NCBI GenBank assembly: GCA_940337035.1
Contig: CALNHX010003585.1
Span: forward strand, 1-64,000
DNA length: 64,000 nucleotides
Source: Agriotes lineatus
Lineage: Eukaryota > Arthropoda > Insecta > Coleoptera > Elateridae
Direction of reading: 5' to 3'
Notes under the pieces: model-generated
What the model was told of the DNA's origin: nothing
What the model saw: the letters and a program-made list of their open reading frames with translations, nothing else
Database searches by the model: none
In this document: in pieces, positions 53,627 through 64,000 of the stretch
How positions within the stretch are numbered: position 1 is the first letter of the stretch
Layout of the letters: each line of letters starts with the position of its first letter
Position numbers and translations under genes: made by a program

Positions 53627-55334
53627 GTGCAAACAAGGATCAGCAGTTCCAGACCTACCACAAGGTCAGCACGGAAACAAGATATGAAAACACATTCAGC
53701 AGTATTTATATGCATGCTCATGATGTGTCACATAATTCCCGGCATTATAGATAACTATACGCTGCAAAGGTTACAACCTGGTATATATGTGGAACACGTG
53801 GGTAATTCGAAGCTCGATACAGGGATAATTCGAATAGGGGTGAAATATTCGATATCTGGCTTCATCACGGACGAGCATGGGATTAACGCTACCGCTAAAC
53901 AATTCAAACAATTATGCGACAACAGCAACGAGATGTTGGAAGACCAGTTTTGCGAAGAACTCATGCACCACATAATGGAACAACAAAACAATATCCTGTG
54001 GGACATGAGGAGCATCCGAACAATAGCTACACACCGAACAAGAAGAGGACTACTAGGGAAGTTCCTGGCATCAGTGTTTGCAAACAAAGAAGTGTATAAG
54101 GACATCGCTGATCTAGACAAGAATCAGCAGGTATTAATCGACGCTTCCGGTCACCAAGCAGAGTTGATGTTAGCTGCACTAACTACGGTGAACGAAACAG
54201 AGAGCAGGATCACAACAAAGTTAGAAAACTTCCGGATAAAATTCAACCAAGGAATTCACCTTATTAACGAAATGAAGGCCTGGTACAGATACATCGAAGA
54301 TAATAAACTAAATGTTCACGTGTTATCAGCATATCAAGTGGGCAATAACTACCTGCAAGAAGTGGCAGAAAAATACAAGAAGTTGCTTGACGCAGTATTT
54401 AAGCGGAGCCATTTATTTGAGTTTGTATCACCAGCTCAAATAGCAACAATAATAAGTCAGCTGTCTTTAAAGCTACCACCAAACTTACGAATATTGCCAT
54501 CGCCAGTGTACAAGATGGAGGTGGGACAAACCAAGGAAGCCAATAAGATATTTGGCTACTTCCATATTGCTGAAGTAACCGAATATGAAGTCATCAAGGT
54601 GGTGACCTAGGACCATCCCTAGGAAAATCAAAAGCGGAGAGTATGCAACAATAGCAGTCAACCCGTACTTCTTAGCTGTGGACTACAACCATCAGCAGTA
54701 CTTCAGCATACCACCATCCAAGTTTGGGGTCAGCATTCCAATAAAGGAGAACACCTACTTATGTACACCTACTGTCATAAATAGTGTCGAGAGAAACCCC
54801 AACTGCATCATCGACGAGATGTATCAACGCTTGGAAAAGCTGCCATGTAGCACACAACGCTACAACGTCATCACAATAAGATGGAAAGAGCTGTACAAGG
54901 CGAATACATAGATGTTTATAGCCAACAAAGCCACCAGTGCAGGAATCATCTGCAACGACGTACGAGAGGAAGTGACTCTTGAAGATACCGGAGTCATCCA
55001 TACCGCTCCAGAGTGCTATATCCACACAGGACAACACATTCTGTACGCACGATCATTTAGTACGATCCCGGTCGTTGCAACGTTTAATACAATTCTGCAA
55101 GACAACATTACATCACAGGCAGAATCAATGGGAAGCGAGTATCCAAGCTTAGCCGAAGAACCAAGCCTGGAAACATCAGGTCACTTAAGCGTGCTACTAA
55201 CCCGACAGCAGCAGACAATACATGACCTATCCAATACACGCTGGAGACAGCTATCCATCACGACAGGGTCTATCAGCAGTATAGTAACAATACTGGTCAT
55301 TGGCGTACTGTGCGGTATAAGCTATTGTGTATAA
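53627..55334 (+). pseudogene. F-protein-like envelope gene of the BEL element, broken by stops
   Basis: The first frame (53627-54610, 327 codons) holds a hydrophobic segment that can serve as signal peptide (residues ~23-40), an extracellular part with few cysteines, a basic furin-type cleavage motif RTRR (residues 137-140) followed by a hydrophobic, Gly-containing stretch like a fusion peptide, and a long helical region. It is closed by a TAG at 54608-54610. Related sequence continues to 54911 (second TAG) and then to 55334, near whose end is a membrane-spanning segment (about 55250-55325) with a short tail. The layout is that of insect-retrovirus and baculovirus F-type fusion proteins. As it stands the gene cannot give a membrane-anchored product, because both in-frame stops come before the anchor. 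Confidence 0.78.
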
Positions 55335-55511
55335 AAACACGACTGCCGGACCAAGGGACAACAGAAGCAAAAACTCAGCGCCGACCAAGACGACTTCAGT
55401 TGAGAACCCTTACACGCAACACCTCACGCCAAGGGAAACCTCCACGAAGCAACCCGTGCAACAGACGCCTGACCGCACCAGCCCCGGCTGTAAGCAAGCG
55501 ACGCGGCCAGA

Positions 55512-55947
55512 ATGTTCAAACTATGTTTGATCATGAGTTTTCAGTAAATAGTGTGAAATAAACTGTAATCAAGTAAACACAAAGGTTCACGCAATTAGTC
55601 CACAAAAACTGCATAACTTGCGCCAGATAAGATATGTGTCAAGTTTATGTGTCGTGATAACAATTAAATGTAAGCAACACATGCAATCAAGCGCCAGTTC
55701 CGTATTTACAAACAGACGTTGCACTTTTTACATATGTATATCGTATGTCAAAAGCACAACCCTGCGATTCTGCAATGCTAGTGGGTCAACATAACAACTC
55801 AAGCATTCAGAATTACGTTAGTTTAAACATATACGATTGTAATTTTTAATAATAGGTCGTAAACACTGCATACATTTATTGTATATATATCTTTGTGATA
55901 CGTCTTAAGAATTCAATATATCTTTAACCACAATTGTATATTCATTG
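55512..55947 (+). repeat. Candidate 3' LTR of the BEL element
   Basis: Begins TGTTCAAACTATG, a BEL-like LTR start, shortly after the end of the env tail. It is AT-rich with AATAAA at 55557-55562 (gtgaAATAAActg), a possible polyadenylation signal, and ends before a G-rich TTGAGGGGGACGAACAC. There is no second copy in the window to test the limits, so both ends are guesses. Confidence 0.4.
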
Positions 55948-56127
55948 AGGGGGACGAACACAGGCTTCAAATGTTCGTAAAGAGTTGACAGGGCCTGGCC
56001 TTCTCACCCTGTCTCTTAACAACAACTTAAGCTCCACATCTCCTGTCAAAAGACTAAACTGGTTTTACAACAAACATAAAAGGTGCTAAGTTCCAATTAA
56101 TTTTGGCTAACATCTTTTACAGGGGCT
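55948..56127. other. Spacer
   Basis: A G-rich GAGGGGGACGAACAC motif at 55946-55960 could be leader sequence of another LTR element; otherwise nothing recognised. Confidence 0.35.
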
Positions 56128-56245
56128 AAAAGTGTAATTTTGAAATTTTACAAGATTCTCACTATCAATTTTTGGGGTTAAAAGTCTAATTTTGAAATTT
56201 TAAAAGATTCCCACGATGAATTTTGAGGTTAAATGTCTAATTTTA
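56128..56245 (+). repeat. 51-bp tandem repeat
   Basis: AAGTGTAATTTTGAAATTTT with GATTCTCACTATCAATTTTT (56128-56179) is followed by a second unit, AAGTCTAATTTTGAAATTTT with GATTCCCACGATGAATTTTG (56180-56230), and a partial third. Confidence 0.8.
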
Positions 56246-56630
56246 TTTCTACGATTATCAATAAATATTTTCTCAGGCCCAAGCGGATGTGACTCATCGT
56301 CTGGGAATGCAAAACTTGTTGAGACTTGTAGATACAGGATGTCTACCAATTGAAAAATAACGTCCATAGTTTGAGAAATCTGCACGATTGCAAAAAATAA
56401 TTGAACAATGAAGTCTTTGTTGTCCATAGGAGTTTTTGCTGACTTCCATTATGAGATAAACAGGATGTTATTGTCTAGAGATTAAAATGTGCAAAGCTGG
56501 TAAAAATTTAACAATGACGCCCATTGTTTCAGAAAAATCTGCACAACAGCTAAATTGATTGGACTCTTTGTTTGGAAATTAAAACTTGTTTGAGGCTCTG
56601 GGTGAGACACACGTGTGACTGGGATCTGGT
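56246..56630. other. Unassigned stretch left of the large inverted repeat
   Basis: Contains two related segments about 170 bp apart (GAGAAATCTGCAC / CAGAAAAATCTGCAC, each preceded by a CCATAGTTT / CCATTGTTT). No gene. Confidence 0.4.
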
Positions 56631-58224
56631 ACTTTATTAAATACACAGTCTCGAAATTGAGCCGATAGCTATTTATTTCGCTTTTTGCTGTTGGATTTAT
56701 GTACAGAAGAAAACATCCCTCACTTTCGCAATAAACAAGTTCCTAAAGAAATATTATTATGCTGTAGAGATTTACAGGTTACAGTTCGGAATGTAAACTG
56801 AGTTAACAAATTTCGGATATTTCTATACAGCTATTAGTAACAGTACCATTTAATTGCATATTGTTTTCTTTTACGTAAGACTCAAATTTTAGATTCGATT
56901 GTTTTAATATAGGTTCGAAAGCACTGCTGACAGACAGACAGACAGGCAGAAAACTTGTAATGCAGCTGCCAAATCGGGTCTTGTCAAATATTGAACAGCA
57001 ATATATATTAGTAAAAAATACTCTTCAGTTAGCAGGTTAAAAGTTTGTTGTAGTTTTAGCCAATCTTATACACATATATAATTCTAGCACTAAAAGATGG
57101 TAGGAATCTAAAACACAAAAGTACGGTGGAGTCTTAAACACCCGAATTTTATAATACAAAACAGAGCTATAAAAGAACCGTGTGTACCACCTAGCATTCT
57201 TTCAGTTTATCTGATTGAGCAACTTCCGCATATCAATCTCGCAAAAACAAACACCTTCTTTGTTCTTGTGTTAGCACCTTGGCTTTAAGAATATTATGGT
57301 AGTATATTTACGAAATTCGGCGCCACAGCACTATATGTTTTAACTACATTTTTTATTAAGCATTCAATAACTACAAAAATAAAAAACAGCTTAAAATATT
57401 GATCCTAAAAGGAGTGGTGGTTTAGTTTTATCATTGGAATTTTGATTTCTTACAAGGGTATTTGTAAATCATTCGTGATACAAGCGGTTATTAATTACTT
57501 AATAAATACAATTGTCCCATATCCGGTATTTATGGTTTATGTCTTAATATGATTTTAATAGTCGATTAGAGGCGAATAACTAAGGTTATTACAATTACAT
57601 GCTAAAGACTGTATGCAAAAGGTAAAATTACAATAAAAATCTTAAAATAAAACCGTGAGAATAAGGATTAAATTAGATAACGCCAAGTAAAAGCTATAAG
57701 GCCACAATAATATATTAGTAAAAAATACTCTAATTAACAAAGATGCTATACACGATACCCAACGGTAAGGAACAGTTCATTTTTGTCAGATAAAAACTTA
57801 TCTAGATTGGTTAAAAATACAGCTAAAATTAAAAGGAAAAATCTGGGAATGTACTGTTTGTAAGCACCGAATGTAAATATTACATGTTTTTTCCTGTACT
57901 TTATTAAATACACAAAGTTTACAAATTGGACGATAGTTTTTTATTCCGCTTTGCTGTTGGATCTATGTACAGACGAACAGCATTTCTCACTCTAGCAATA
58001 AGCAAGTTCCTAAAGAAATATTATTATGCTGTAGAGATTTACAGGTTACAGTTCAGAGTGTAAACCTGTCTACCTGTCTACCTGTCTAAGCAGTGCTTTC
58101 GAACCTATATTAAAACAATCGAATATAAAACTTGGGTCTTACGTAAGAGAAAACAATATGAAATTAAATGGTACTGCTGCTAGTAGCGGTATAGAAATTT
58201 TTAACTCAGTTTACACTCCGAACT

Positions 58225-59641
58225 ATATATATATATTTGCGAGTAAATAATTCTACATAAAATTATTCAATACATCATTGTTGACGTTTCTCGCATGCCC
58301 TTTTCCATATAGCTCGGTCTTGCCAGTCTTCTTCATGTATTCCTCTACTTTCCATAGCTTCTGTCACGCCTTGCATCCATGTTGTTTTTAGTCGCCCACG
58401 TTTCCTTCTTCGGTTTGGAATCCATTCCAGCATCTTCTTGGGCCACCTTTCATCCGGCATTCTCTTTAAGTGACCATACCATTTCAGTCTTTTTCGTTCT
58501 ATTGTCTCTACCAAGGTTTCCTCCACTTCCATCCTTCTTCTAATCTCGACATTTGGAATCCGGTCCATCTTTGTTAAACTACAGCTGCGTCTCCAGTATT
58601 CCATTTCAGTAGCGCTAATAGTTTTAGCTTGTCTTTTTGTTACTTCCCATACCTCTGAATTATATGTAGCAATACTTTGGACAATTGTGTTGTATATTTG
58701 TTTTTTTGTTTTTACTGATAATTTGTTTCCCCATATTATGGGGTGCAGCTGCCTAACAGCCGTCCTCGTTAAGTTCATTCTCCTCTTTATTTCATCTTCG
58801 CTTCCTCCTAGATTTGTAAAATTTGTGCCTAGGTACGTATACTTTTCCACGCATTTTAGTGTGCTATCCTCCAAAACCAAATCTTCACCTTTACCACCTA
58901 CTACCATATATTGTGTCTTGTCGATGTTGATCTGAAGCCCCCATTTGCCATATTCTTGCTTTAACTTTTTAAACATATAGCTTATGTCAATGTCATCCTC
59001 TGCACAGATAACCTGATCATCTGCGTAATGCAATGTGTGAATAAAGTCATCATCCACTTCTATCCCCATATTTCTACAATGCCTTTTCCAATTTGCCAAC
59101 GCCTGTTTTATATATATCTTAAATAATGTCGGCGCTAAACAGCACCCTTGTCTCAAACCTTTGGTGACGACGAAAGACTGTTTTGATATCTTTGCCCCTG
59201 TTTTTATTTGGCATCGCATGTCGGTATATAAAGCTCTTACAGCATTTATGTATGTTGTCGGTATGTTTTCAGTTTGCATTGCTTTCCACATTTTCTTTTG
59301 GGGTACACTATCATATGCCTTACTTATATCGATGAACACCAAATGGGTCTGCAGGCCACATGCAAGTCTCTTGTCTACGAGTTGACGCAACGTAAAGGTA
59401 TTATCTACACAAGATCTACCCGCTCTAAATCCATTTTGATCTTCATCTTCGTTTAACTCTTCTTCTATACGTGGTTTTAAGATTTTTGCGTATACTCTTC
59501 CAATTGAACTTAATACTGTGATAGCTCTGTAGTTTGAACATTCTTCTTTACTTCCCTTTTTATGAAGGTTTGTAACATATCCCTTTTTCCAATCATCAGG
59601 AAGTGGACAACCATTTAGGCACATATTGAACAGTTTGGATA
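58225..59641 (-). mobile_element. 5'-truncated RTE LINE with target duplication
   Basis: ACTCCGAACT stands at 58215-58224 and 59642-59651, and joining the two sides restores an uninterrupted module A. On the minus strand the insertion begins inside the RT gene (59641) and ends with a short TATATATATA tail at the low end (58225-58236). This is a typical 5'-truncated target-primed insertion. It is younger than the inverted repeat. Confidence 0.9.
58275..59624 (-). CDS. RTE-clade LINE ORF2, reverse transcriptase to C-terminus, open 449 codons
   Basis: The longest intact frame of the window. It starts within the RT fingers and contains 'CSNYRAITVLSSIGRVYAK', 'QNGFRAGRSCVDNTFTLRQL', 'THLVFIDISKAYDSV' (catalytic Asp, residue 99), 'GLRQGCCLAPTLFKIYI' (residues ~157-173), 'LHYADDQVICAEDD' (YADD, residues 200-203), 'KYTYLGTNF', and the RTE tail: 'ATEMEYWRRSCSLTKMDR', 'RLKWYGHLKRMPDERWPKK' and 'RRRKRGRLKTTWMQGV'. 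Endonuclease and the first RT motifs are missing through 5' truncation, so the first ATG is not the native start. The absence of stops means it is young or was inserted recently, but it is unlikely to make a working enzyme by itself. Confidence 0.88.
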   Translation of the reverse strand: MCLNGCPLPDDWKKGYVTNLHKKGSKEECSNYRAITVLSSIGRVYAKILKPRIEEELNEDEDQNGFRAGRSCVDNTFTLRQLVDKRLACGLQTHLVFIDISKAYDSVPQKKMWKAMQTENIPTTYINAVRALYTDMRCQIKTGAKISKQSFVVTKGLRQGCCLAPTLFKIYIKQALANWKRHCRNMGIEVDDDFIHTLHYADDQVICAEDDIDISYMFKKLKQEYGKWGLQINIDKTQYMVVGGKGEDLVLEDSTLKCVEKYTYLGTNFTNLGGSEDEIKRRMNLTRTAVRQLHPIIWGNKLSVKTKKQIYNTIVQSIATYNSEVWEVTKRQAKTISATEMEYWRRSCSLTKMDRIPNVEIRRRMEVEETLVETIERKRLKWYGHLKRMPDERWPKKMLEWIPNRRRKRGRLKTTWMQGVTEAMESRGIHEEDWQDRAIWKRACEKRQQ

Positions 59642-59932
59642 ACTCCGAACTGTAACCTGTAAATCTCTACAGCATAATATTTCTTTAGGAACTTTCTTAT
59701 TGCTAAAGTGAGGGATGCTGTCCTTCTGTACATAAATCCAACAGCAAAAGCGAAAAAAATTACTATCGGCTCAATTTAGAGACTGTGTATTTAATAAAGT
59801 ACAGGAAAAAACATGTAATATTTACATTCAGTACTTGCAAACAGTGTCTGTAAATTTTTAATAAATTTTAAGCAAATTTCTTAACCACACATTTATTTAT
59901 AGCAACCTTGTACATTCCCAGATTTCCCGAAA

Positions 59933-60096
59933 AAACCCGATCATAATTTAAATTTACCGTCAAAACCTGAGTAGAATTTGAATTTCCTTCCAAAACTCTG
60001 ATCATAATTTGAATTTACCGCCAAAACCTGCTCATAATATGAATTTCCCGCCAAAAACTACGCAGAATTTGAATTTTCCGCCAAACCTGCGCAAAA
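59933..60096 (+). repeat. Minisatellite, ~32-bp unit
   Basis: Five to six units of the form CCGCCAAAACCTGATCATAA followed by TTTGAATTTA, with variants (CTACGCAGAA for CTGATCATAA). It is present only in the right arm of the inverted repeat, so it expanded after the arms were formed. Confidence 0.85.
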
Positions 60097-60459
60097 ACCA
60101 TTGCGCAGACCTACGCAGAAACTCCAGACAACAATCACATTCGGTCTATTTTTAGCAACCTTTCACTTTCCCAGACGCTCACATCCACAGGTCTGGACAG
60201 GTATTTTCTATAGTCTGCGCCTTCTTCTAATTTTAGCTTTATTTACACAATTTCTAATGTTATTGTTTAGTTACAAAATGTTTTTAAACACGTTTGAGAT
60301 TTTATCTTATACATCTGATTTTTAACTAATCTAGATAAGTTTTTATCCCGCAAAAATAAACTGTCCCTCACTGTTGGATATCGTGTATGGTATGTTTATT
60401 AATTAGAGTAATTTTTACTAATATATTGTTGTGGCCTAATAGCATTTATTTGGCTTTAC

Positions 60460-60905
60460 TTAATTTAATTCTTATTCTCTGGGTTTTATTTTAATGTTTT
60501 TGATTTTAATCTTACCTTTTGCGTACACTCTTTAGCATTGTAATAACCTTAGTTATTCGACTCTAATCGACTACTAAAATCAGATTAAGACATAAACCAT
60601 GAATACCGGATATAGGACAATTATGTTTATTAAGTAATTAATAACTGCCTGTATCATACGTTTAAAAGTTTTGTTAATAATATTTGAATTTAATTCTTAT
60701 TCTCACGGTTTTATTTTAAAAAAAATATTTTAATCTTAGCTTTTGCGTACAGTCTTTAGCATTGTAATAACCTTAGTTATTCGACTCTATAATCAATCGA
60801 CTGTTAAAATAAGATTAAGACATAAACCATGAATACCGGATATAGGACAATTGTATTTATTAAGTAATTAATAACCGCCTCTATCACGAATGATTTACAA
60901 ATACC
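60460..60905 (+). repeat. ~220-bp tandem duplication in the right arm
   Basis: TTTAATTCTTATTCTC, CATTGTAATAACCTTAGTTA and GACATAAACCATGAATACCG with GATATAGGACAATT occur in the same order at 60470-60645 and 60690-60865. The left arm has only one copy (57490-57660). Confidence 0.82.
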
Positions 60906-61311
60906 GTTGTAAGAAACCGAAATTCGAATGATAAAACTCAACCACCACTCGTTGTAGGAACAATATTTTAAGCTTATTTTTATTTTTGTAGTTATTAAAT
61001 GCTTAATAAATGTAGTTAAAACATATAGTGCTGTGGCGCCGGATTTCGTAAATATACTATCATAACATTCTTAAAGCCAAGGTGCTAAGACAAGAACAAA
61101 GAAGGTGTTGGTTTTTGCGAGATTGGTATGCGGAAGTTGCAGACGCTTCAAGATAACTGAAAAATTTCGGGTGGTTAAATATGATCCTTCACGGTTCTTT
61201 TATCGCTCTGTTTTGTTTTATAAAATTCTGCTGTTTAAGACTCCACCGTACTTATGTGTTTTAACTTCCTACCATTTTTTAGTGCTGGAATTATATATGT
61301 GTATAAGATTG

Positions 61312-61532
61312 ACCTCGGTAGGCGAGCGGCGATTGCCGTTGCAGCCGAGGTCACACTGAAAATCATGGAGCGCTCGAGCCGGAGCGTTGAGAGTTCAACT
61401 CCCGGCGCGGGCGGTCTAGATTTTCAATTAATTAAGGCTAGGTTTAAGTGACGCCCGCGCCCCCTGAAGTAATGCGTAAGCGGTTCCGGGGGGCAACGGT
61501 AGTAGGTAGGAAAATTAAAAAAAAAAAAAAAA
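61312..61532 (+). mobile_element. SINE with tRNA-like head and poly(A) tail
   Basis: The plus strand has a GC-rich head with a B-box-like GAGAGTTCAACTCCC (61387-61401) and a degenerate A-box region (GCGAGCGGCGATTG, near 61323). The body is ~110 bp and the tail is AAAATTAAAA followed by ~20 A. AAGATTG is duplicated at 61305-61311 and 61533-61539, and the two arm sequences of the big inverted repeat are continuous without it. The third SINE type of the window. Confidence 0.82.
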
Positions 61533-62030
61533 AAGATTGGCTAAAACTACATCAAACTTTTAACCTGCTACCTGAAGAGTATTTTTTACTAATATATATT
61601 GCTGTTCGATATTTGACAAGGTCCGGTTTGGCAGCTGCATTACAAGTTTTCTGTCTGTCTGTCTGTCTGTCAGCAATGCTTTCGAACCTATATTAAAAAA
61701 TCGAATCTAAAATATGGGTCTTACGTAAAAAAACAATATGCAATTAAATAGTACTGTTGCCAATAGCTGTATAGAAATATCCTAAATTCTTTAACTCAGT
61801 TTACACTCCAAACTTTAACCTGTAAATCTCTAAAGCACAATAATATTTTTTTAGGAACTTGCTTCTTGCTAAAGTGAGGGATGCTGTCTTCTGTACATAA
61901 ATCCAACAGCAAAAAGCGAAATAAATAACTATCGGCTCAATTTCGAGACTGTATTTAATAAAGTACAGGAAAAAACACGTAATATCGTATTTACATACGG
62001 TGCTTACAAACAATGTTGAGGATTTCTCTC

Positions 62031-62079
<49 letters not shown>
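62031..62079 (+). repeat. (AAT)n tail of the LINE
   Basis: Sixteen uninterrupted AAT units. On the LINE strand it is (ATT)n, the type of 3' microsatellite tail found in CR1/L2-like LINEs. Confidence 0.92.
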
Positions 62080-62383
62080 TATTTATTCCTCAACCACAAA
62101 TAAAACATATATAATAAAATATTTATAAAACACAAAATAAACAATATGACTGAAGAAATCACAAGGCGCCAATTCAAATTAGTGGTTTCCCACCCTTGCT
62201 CTTCCAGTGGCGCCTTGAATAATGTAGATACATACCGTAGACACATTGCCTACAACTAATGGATTAAATACAAAAAAAAAAATTACATATACATATATAG
62301 ATAAGTGATGTCGTTGCACGTTTACTAATAGTTCCAAATTGCTTCTTAACAACAATAATCAATGCTATTAGCTGTCATGCCGT

Positions 62384-64000
62384 TTAGCTTATTTGTATTC
62401 TATATAGATGGCTATACATATTCGTTTTAAAATTGATGTGATGGAGTTTTCTAAATTTTTTAGGTATATCATTGTAGATCTTATAAATCTGAAACTGAAA
62501 AGACCGTTCGAATAACACTGTTCTATGTGAAGGAGGAGATATGCCTCCTTTAAATCTTAGATTTAGAGTATGCACATCTGTTCTGAAGTTGATTTTATTA
62601 TATAAGTAAGCTGGCTGCCTTGTTTGAATAATTTTGTGACAAAGAGTAGCATACTGTAAGTGACGTCTATTTTGCATATTTAACCATTGCAAGTCTTTTA
62701 GTTTATATGATATTCGTTCGTATTTTCTAATGCCAAAGATTAAACGTAAACAGGAATTTTGAATTCTCTGTATTTTACGAGAAGAATCCTGAGTTATAGA
62801 AGGGCCATAGATCTAGCTACTGTAAGAAAAAATGGATAAAACAAGTGAATTACAAAGTAGCGATTTGGTTTCAATTGACAAAGCGTGTCTATGGGGATAA
62901 ATTAACTTCAGTGCCTGAATACTTTTTCTAATACAATTGGTAATATGCTTTTCATACCGAAATGTATTATCTATGATGAGACCAAGATCTTTAGCTTCGC
63001 TTTTAATAGGAATGGGAAGATCATCAATCGCTACTCGCATCTTATCAGTCAGGTCAGCTACAGCATCCTTATTCCCAAACAATACAACCACTGACTTTTG
63101 GGGATTAATAACCAGAGAGTGCTGCCGCGACACCTTACTGATAGCATTGAGGTCAAAGTTGATATCACGTACAGCCTCTCTATATTTATCTGGGAAGAAA
63201 GAGTGCAACAACTGAGAGTCATCGGCAAACATTTTCAACTTACAAGTTTCAACACATTGGTAGAAAGTTGATGTGTAAATAATAAATAGTAAAGGGCCCA
63301 AAATAGAACCTTGAGGGACTCCTTTGACAACTGGTAAATAATTAGATGTAGACATTGATATTTTTACACACTGCATACGATTTGTCAAATAACTTTCAAA
63401 CAAGGCAATTGCAGATTCAGACAAACCAATGTAATTCAGTATTGCTAGCAGAATTTTGTGATTAATTGTATCGAAAGCCTTACTATAGTCAAGTAGCGTA
63501 AGCGCAGATACTTTATTCGAATCAGTAGCGGTTAGTATTTCATCTATGACATATAGTAAGGCTGTCGAACAACTTCTGTTAGGTAAGAAGCCAGACTGAA
63601 TGTCAGGTATTATCTTATTTTCATATAAATATTTCCTCAGTTGCAAATTCATCACCTTTTCAAGGACTTTAGACAAAACAGGTAAGATACTAATTGGTCT
63701 TAAGTCCTTATAACCCTCAGGATTTGATTTTTTTGGTAGTGGAATAACTACTGCTTTCTTCCAGCTATCTGGAAAGAAATTTGTAAGAAGTGAACAGTTA
63801 ATTATGTGAGTAATGTAAGGAAGCACTGCAGGCATACAAAGTTTTATTATTTCTATATTTAATCCCTCGTGTCCTGCGGCATTAGTTTTTATTTCATGAA
63901 TAATTTTAAGTACATCCGAAGTATTTATCTCTCTAAACTTAAATTGTACATCGTTCGAAGTTAATTTATTGTTTTGATAGAAACTTACAATGTCGTCAAC
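62384..64000 (-). pseudogene. CR1-like LINE ORF2 reverse transcriptase, one premature stop
   Basis: The frame is open from the window edge (64000) to a TAG at 62813-62815, and then continues in the same frame to 62384. RT motifs are all present: 'GYKDLRPISILPVLSKVLEK', 'SGFLPNRSCSTALLYV', 'ALTLLDYSKAFDTINH' (catalytic Asp), 'VVKGVPQGSILGPLLFI', 'KLKMFADDSQLLHSF' (FADD, residues 203-206 counted from the Met at 63835) and 'EAKDLGLIIDNTFRYEKH'. After the TAG come 'YGPSITQDSSRKIQRIQNSC' and the tail 'QIYKIYNDIPKKFRKLHHIN'. The TAG probably replaced one codon of 'FSYC-x-YGPS'. Upstream codons read 'VDDIVSFYQNNKL'. With one visible lesion this is the second-best-preserved LINE here. Confidence 0.88.

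Larger units (their letters stand above)
49309..55947 (+). mobile_element. BEL/Pao LTR retrotransposon with env, 5'-truncated
   Basis: The gene order gag - protease - RT/RNase H - integrase - env on the plus strand, with the large BEL/Pao type of Pol (integrase followed by a DUF5641-like end), is complete except for the beginning of gag and a 5' LTR. Every gene carries stops or shifts. The left limit is the first gag-like sequence after a 64-bp duplication. The right limit is uncertain (candidate 3' LTR 55512-55947). BEL elements with env occur in insects as endogenous-retrovirus-like families. Confidence 0.85.
56631..62014. mobile_element. Giant inverted repeat (foldback-like), ~5.4 kb with nested insertions
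   Basis: 56631-58060 (left arm, 1.43 kb) is repeated in inverted order on the right. Matches, left to right: 56631 with 61965, 57056-57076 with 61537-61558, 57070-57110 with 61268-61309, 57480-57560 with 60820-60895, 57690-57830 with 60220-60440, and 57850-57900 with 59815-59850. Each arm has the pattern A-B-A, where A is a ~370-bp module (landmarks ACTTTATTAAATACAC, GCTGTTGGAT, CAAGTTCCTAAAGAAATATT, GAGATTTACAGGTTACAG) found four times: 56631 (+), 57885 (+), 58085 with 59652 (-) and 61640 (-). The centre is CCTGTCTACCTGTCTA near 58070. The right arm is enlarged by an RTE LINE, a SINE, a minisatellite and a local duplication. No protein gene of its own is visible. Confidence 0.82.
62028..64000 (-). 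mobile_element. CR1-like (L2/Kiri type) LINE, 3' part, running off the window
   Basis: The 3' end is an (ATT)n tail (62031-62079 on this strand as AAT). The UTR covers 62080-62383 and ORF2 continues to the right edge. The 5' half is beyond 64000, so a target duplication cannot be tested. Confidence 0.85.

Noticed and set aside
53755..54120. 121-codon minus-strand frame opposite env
   Set aside because: Antisense shadow of the env frame.
58687..59456. Plus-strand frames of 60-82 codons opposite the RTE LINE
   Set aside because: Antisense shadows of the intact 449-codon frame on the minus strand.

Overview
This is a eukaryotic nuclear window, almost certainly from an insect or a close arthropod relative with a repeat-rich genome. 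I recognise no host gene and no functional RNA gene. What can be identified is layer on layer of transposable elements, mostly broken by stops, frameshifts, deletions and later insertions. The family mix supports an arthropod: Jockey, R1-like, CR1-like and RTE LINEs, an env-bearing BEL/Pao element, a Gypsy deletion derivative, a DUF4817-type mariner, a Crypton, a Penelope-like fragment, a Polinton polymerase fragment, tRNA-derived SINEs and many hairpin MITEs. The long reading frames all belong to transposons, and the rest is AT-rich DNA without convincing coding capacity.

Layout. 1-5.8 kb: a MITE, a SINE with clear target duplications, a decayed DDE transposase and small hairpin elements. 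5.8-8.6 kb: a minus-strand Gypsy derivative with two LTRs that has lost most of pol. 8.9-10.8 kb: a nest of a SINE inside a foldback element inside a long-TIR element. 11.3-12.3 kb: a nearly full-length mariner-like transposase (minus). 13.2-14.5 kb: a Crypton tyrosine recombinase (minus). 14.9-18.0 kb: an RTE LINE (minus) split by a 1.4-kb solo LTR. 19.0-23.1 kb: a CR1-like LINE (plus), followed by a ~150-bp tandem repeat to 24.1 kb. 26.1-30.8 kb: a Jockey LINE (minus) split by a ~680-bp palindrome whose two arms each carry a hammerhead-ribozyme-like core. 30.8-31.4 kb: mariner and Penelope-like endonuclease fragments. 31.4-39.0 kb: mostly unassigned DNA with several MITEs. 39.0-40.4 kb: a Polinton/Maverick DNA polymerase B fragment. 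40.7-49.0 kb: a minisatellite, LINE fragments and two hAT-type elements with exact 8-bp duplications. 49.3-55.9 kb: a BEL/Pao element with gag, protease, RT/RNase H, integrase and an F-protein-like env, all broken. 56.6-62.0 kb: a very large inverted repeat holding a 5'-truncated RTE LINE with an intact 449-codon frame, and a SINE. 62.0-64.0 kb: the 3' part of a CR1-like LINE that runs off the window with one premature stop.

The genes do not form a pathway. Their relations are those of successive insertions, and target duplications let the order be read in several places: the solo LTR is younger than the RTE it splits, the palindrome is younger than the Jockey element, and the RTE at 58-60 kb and the SINE at 61.3 kb are younger than the big inverted repeat. 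All family assignments come from reading motifs by eye. No database search was possible.
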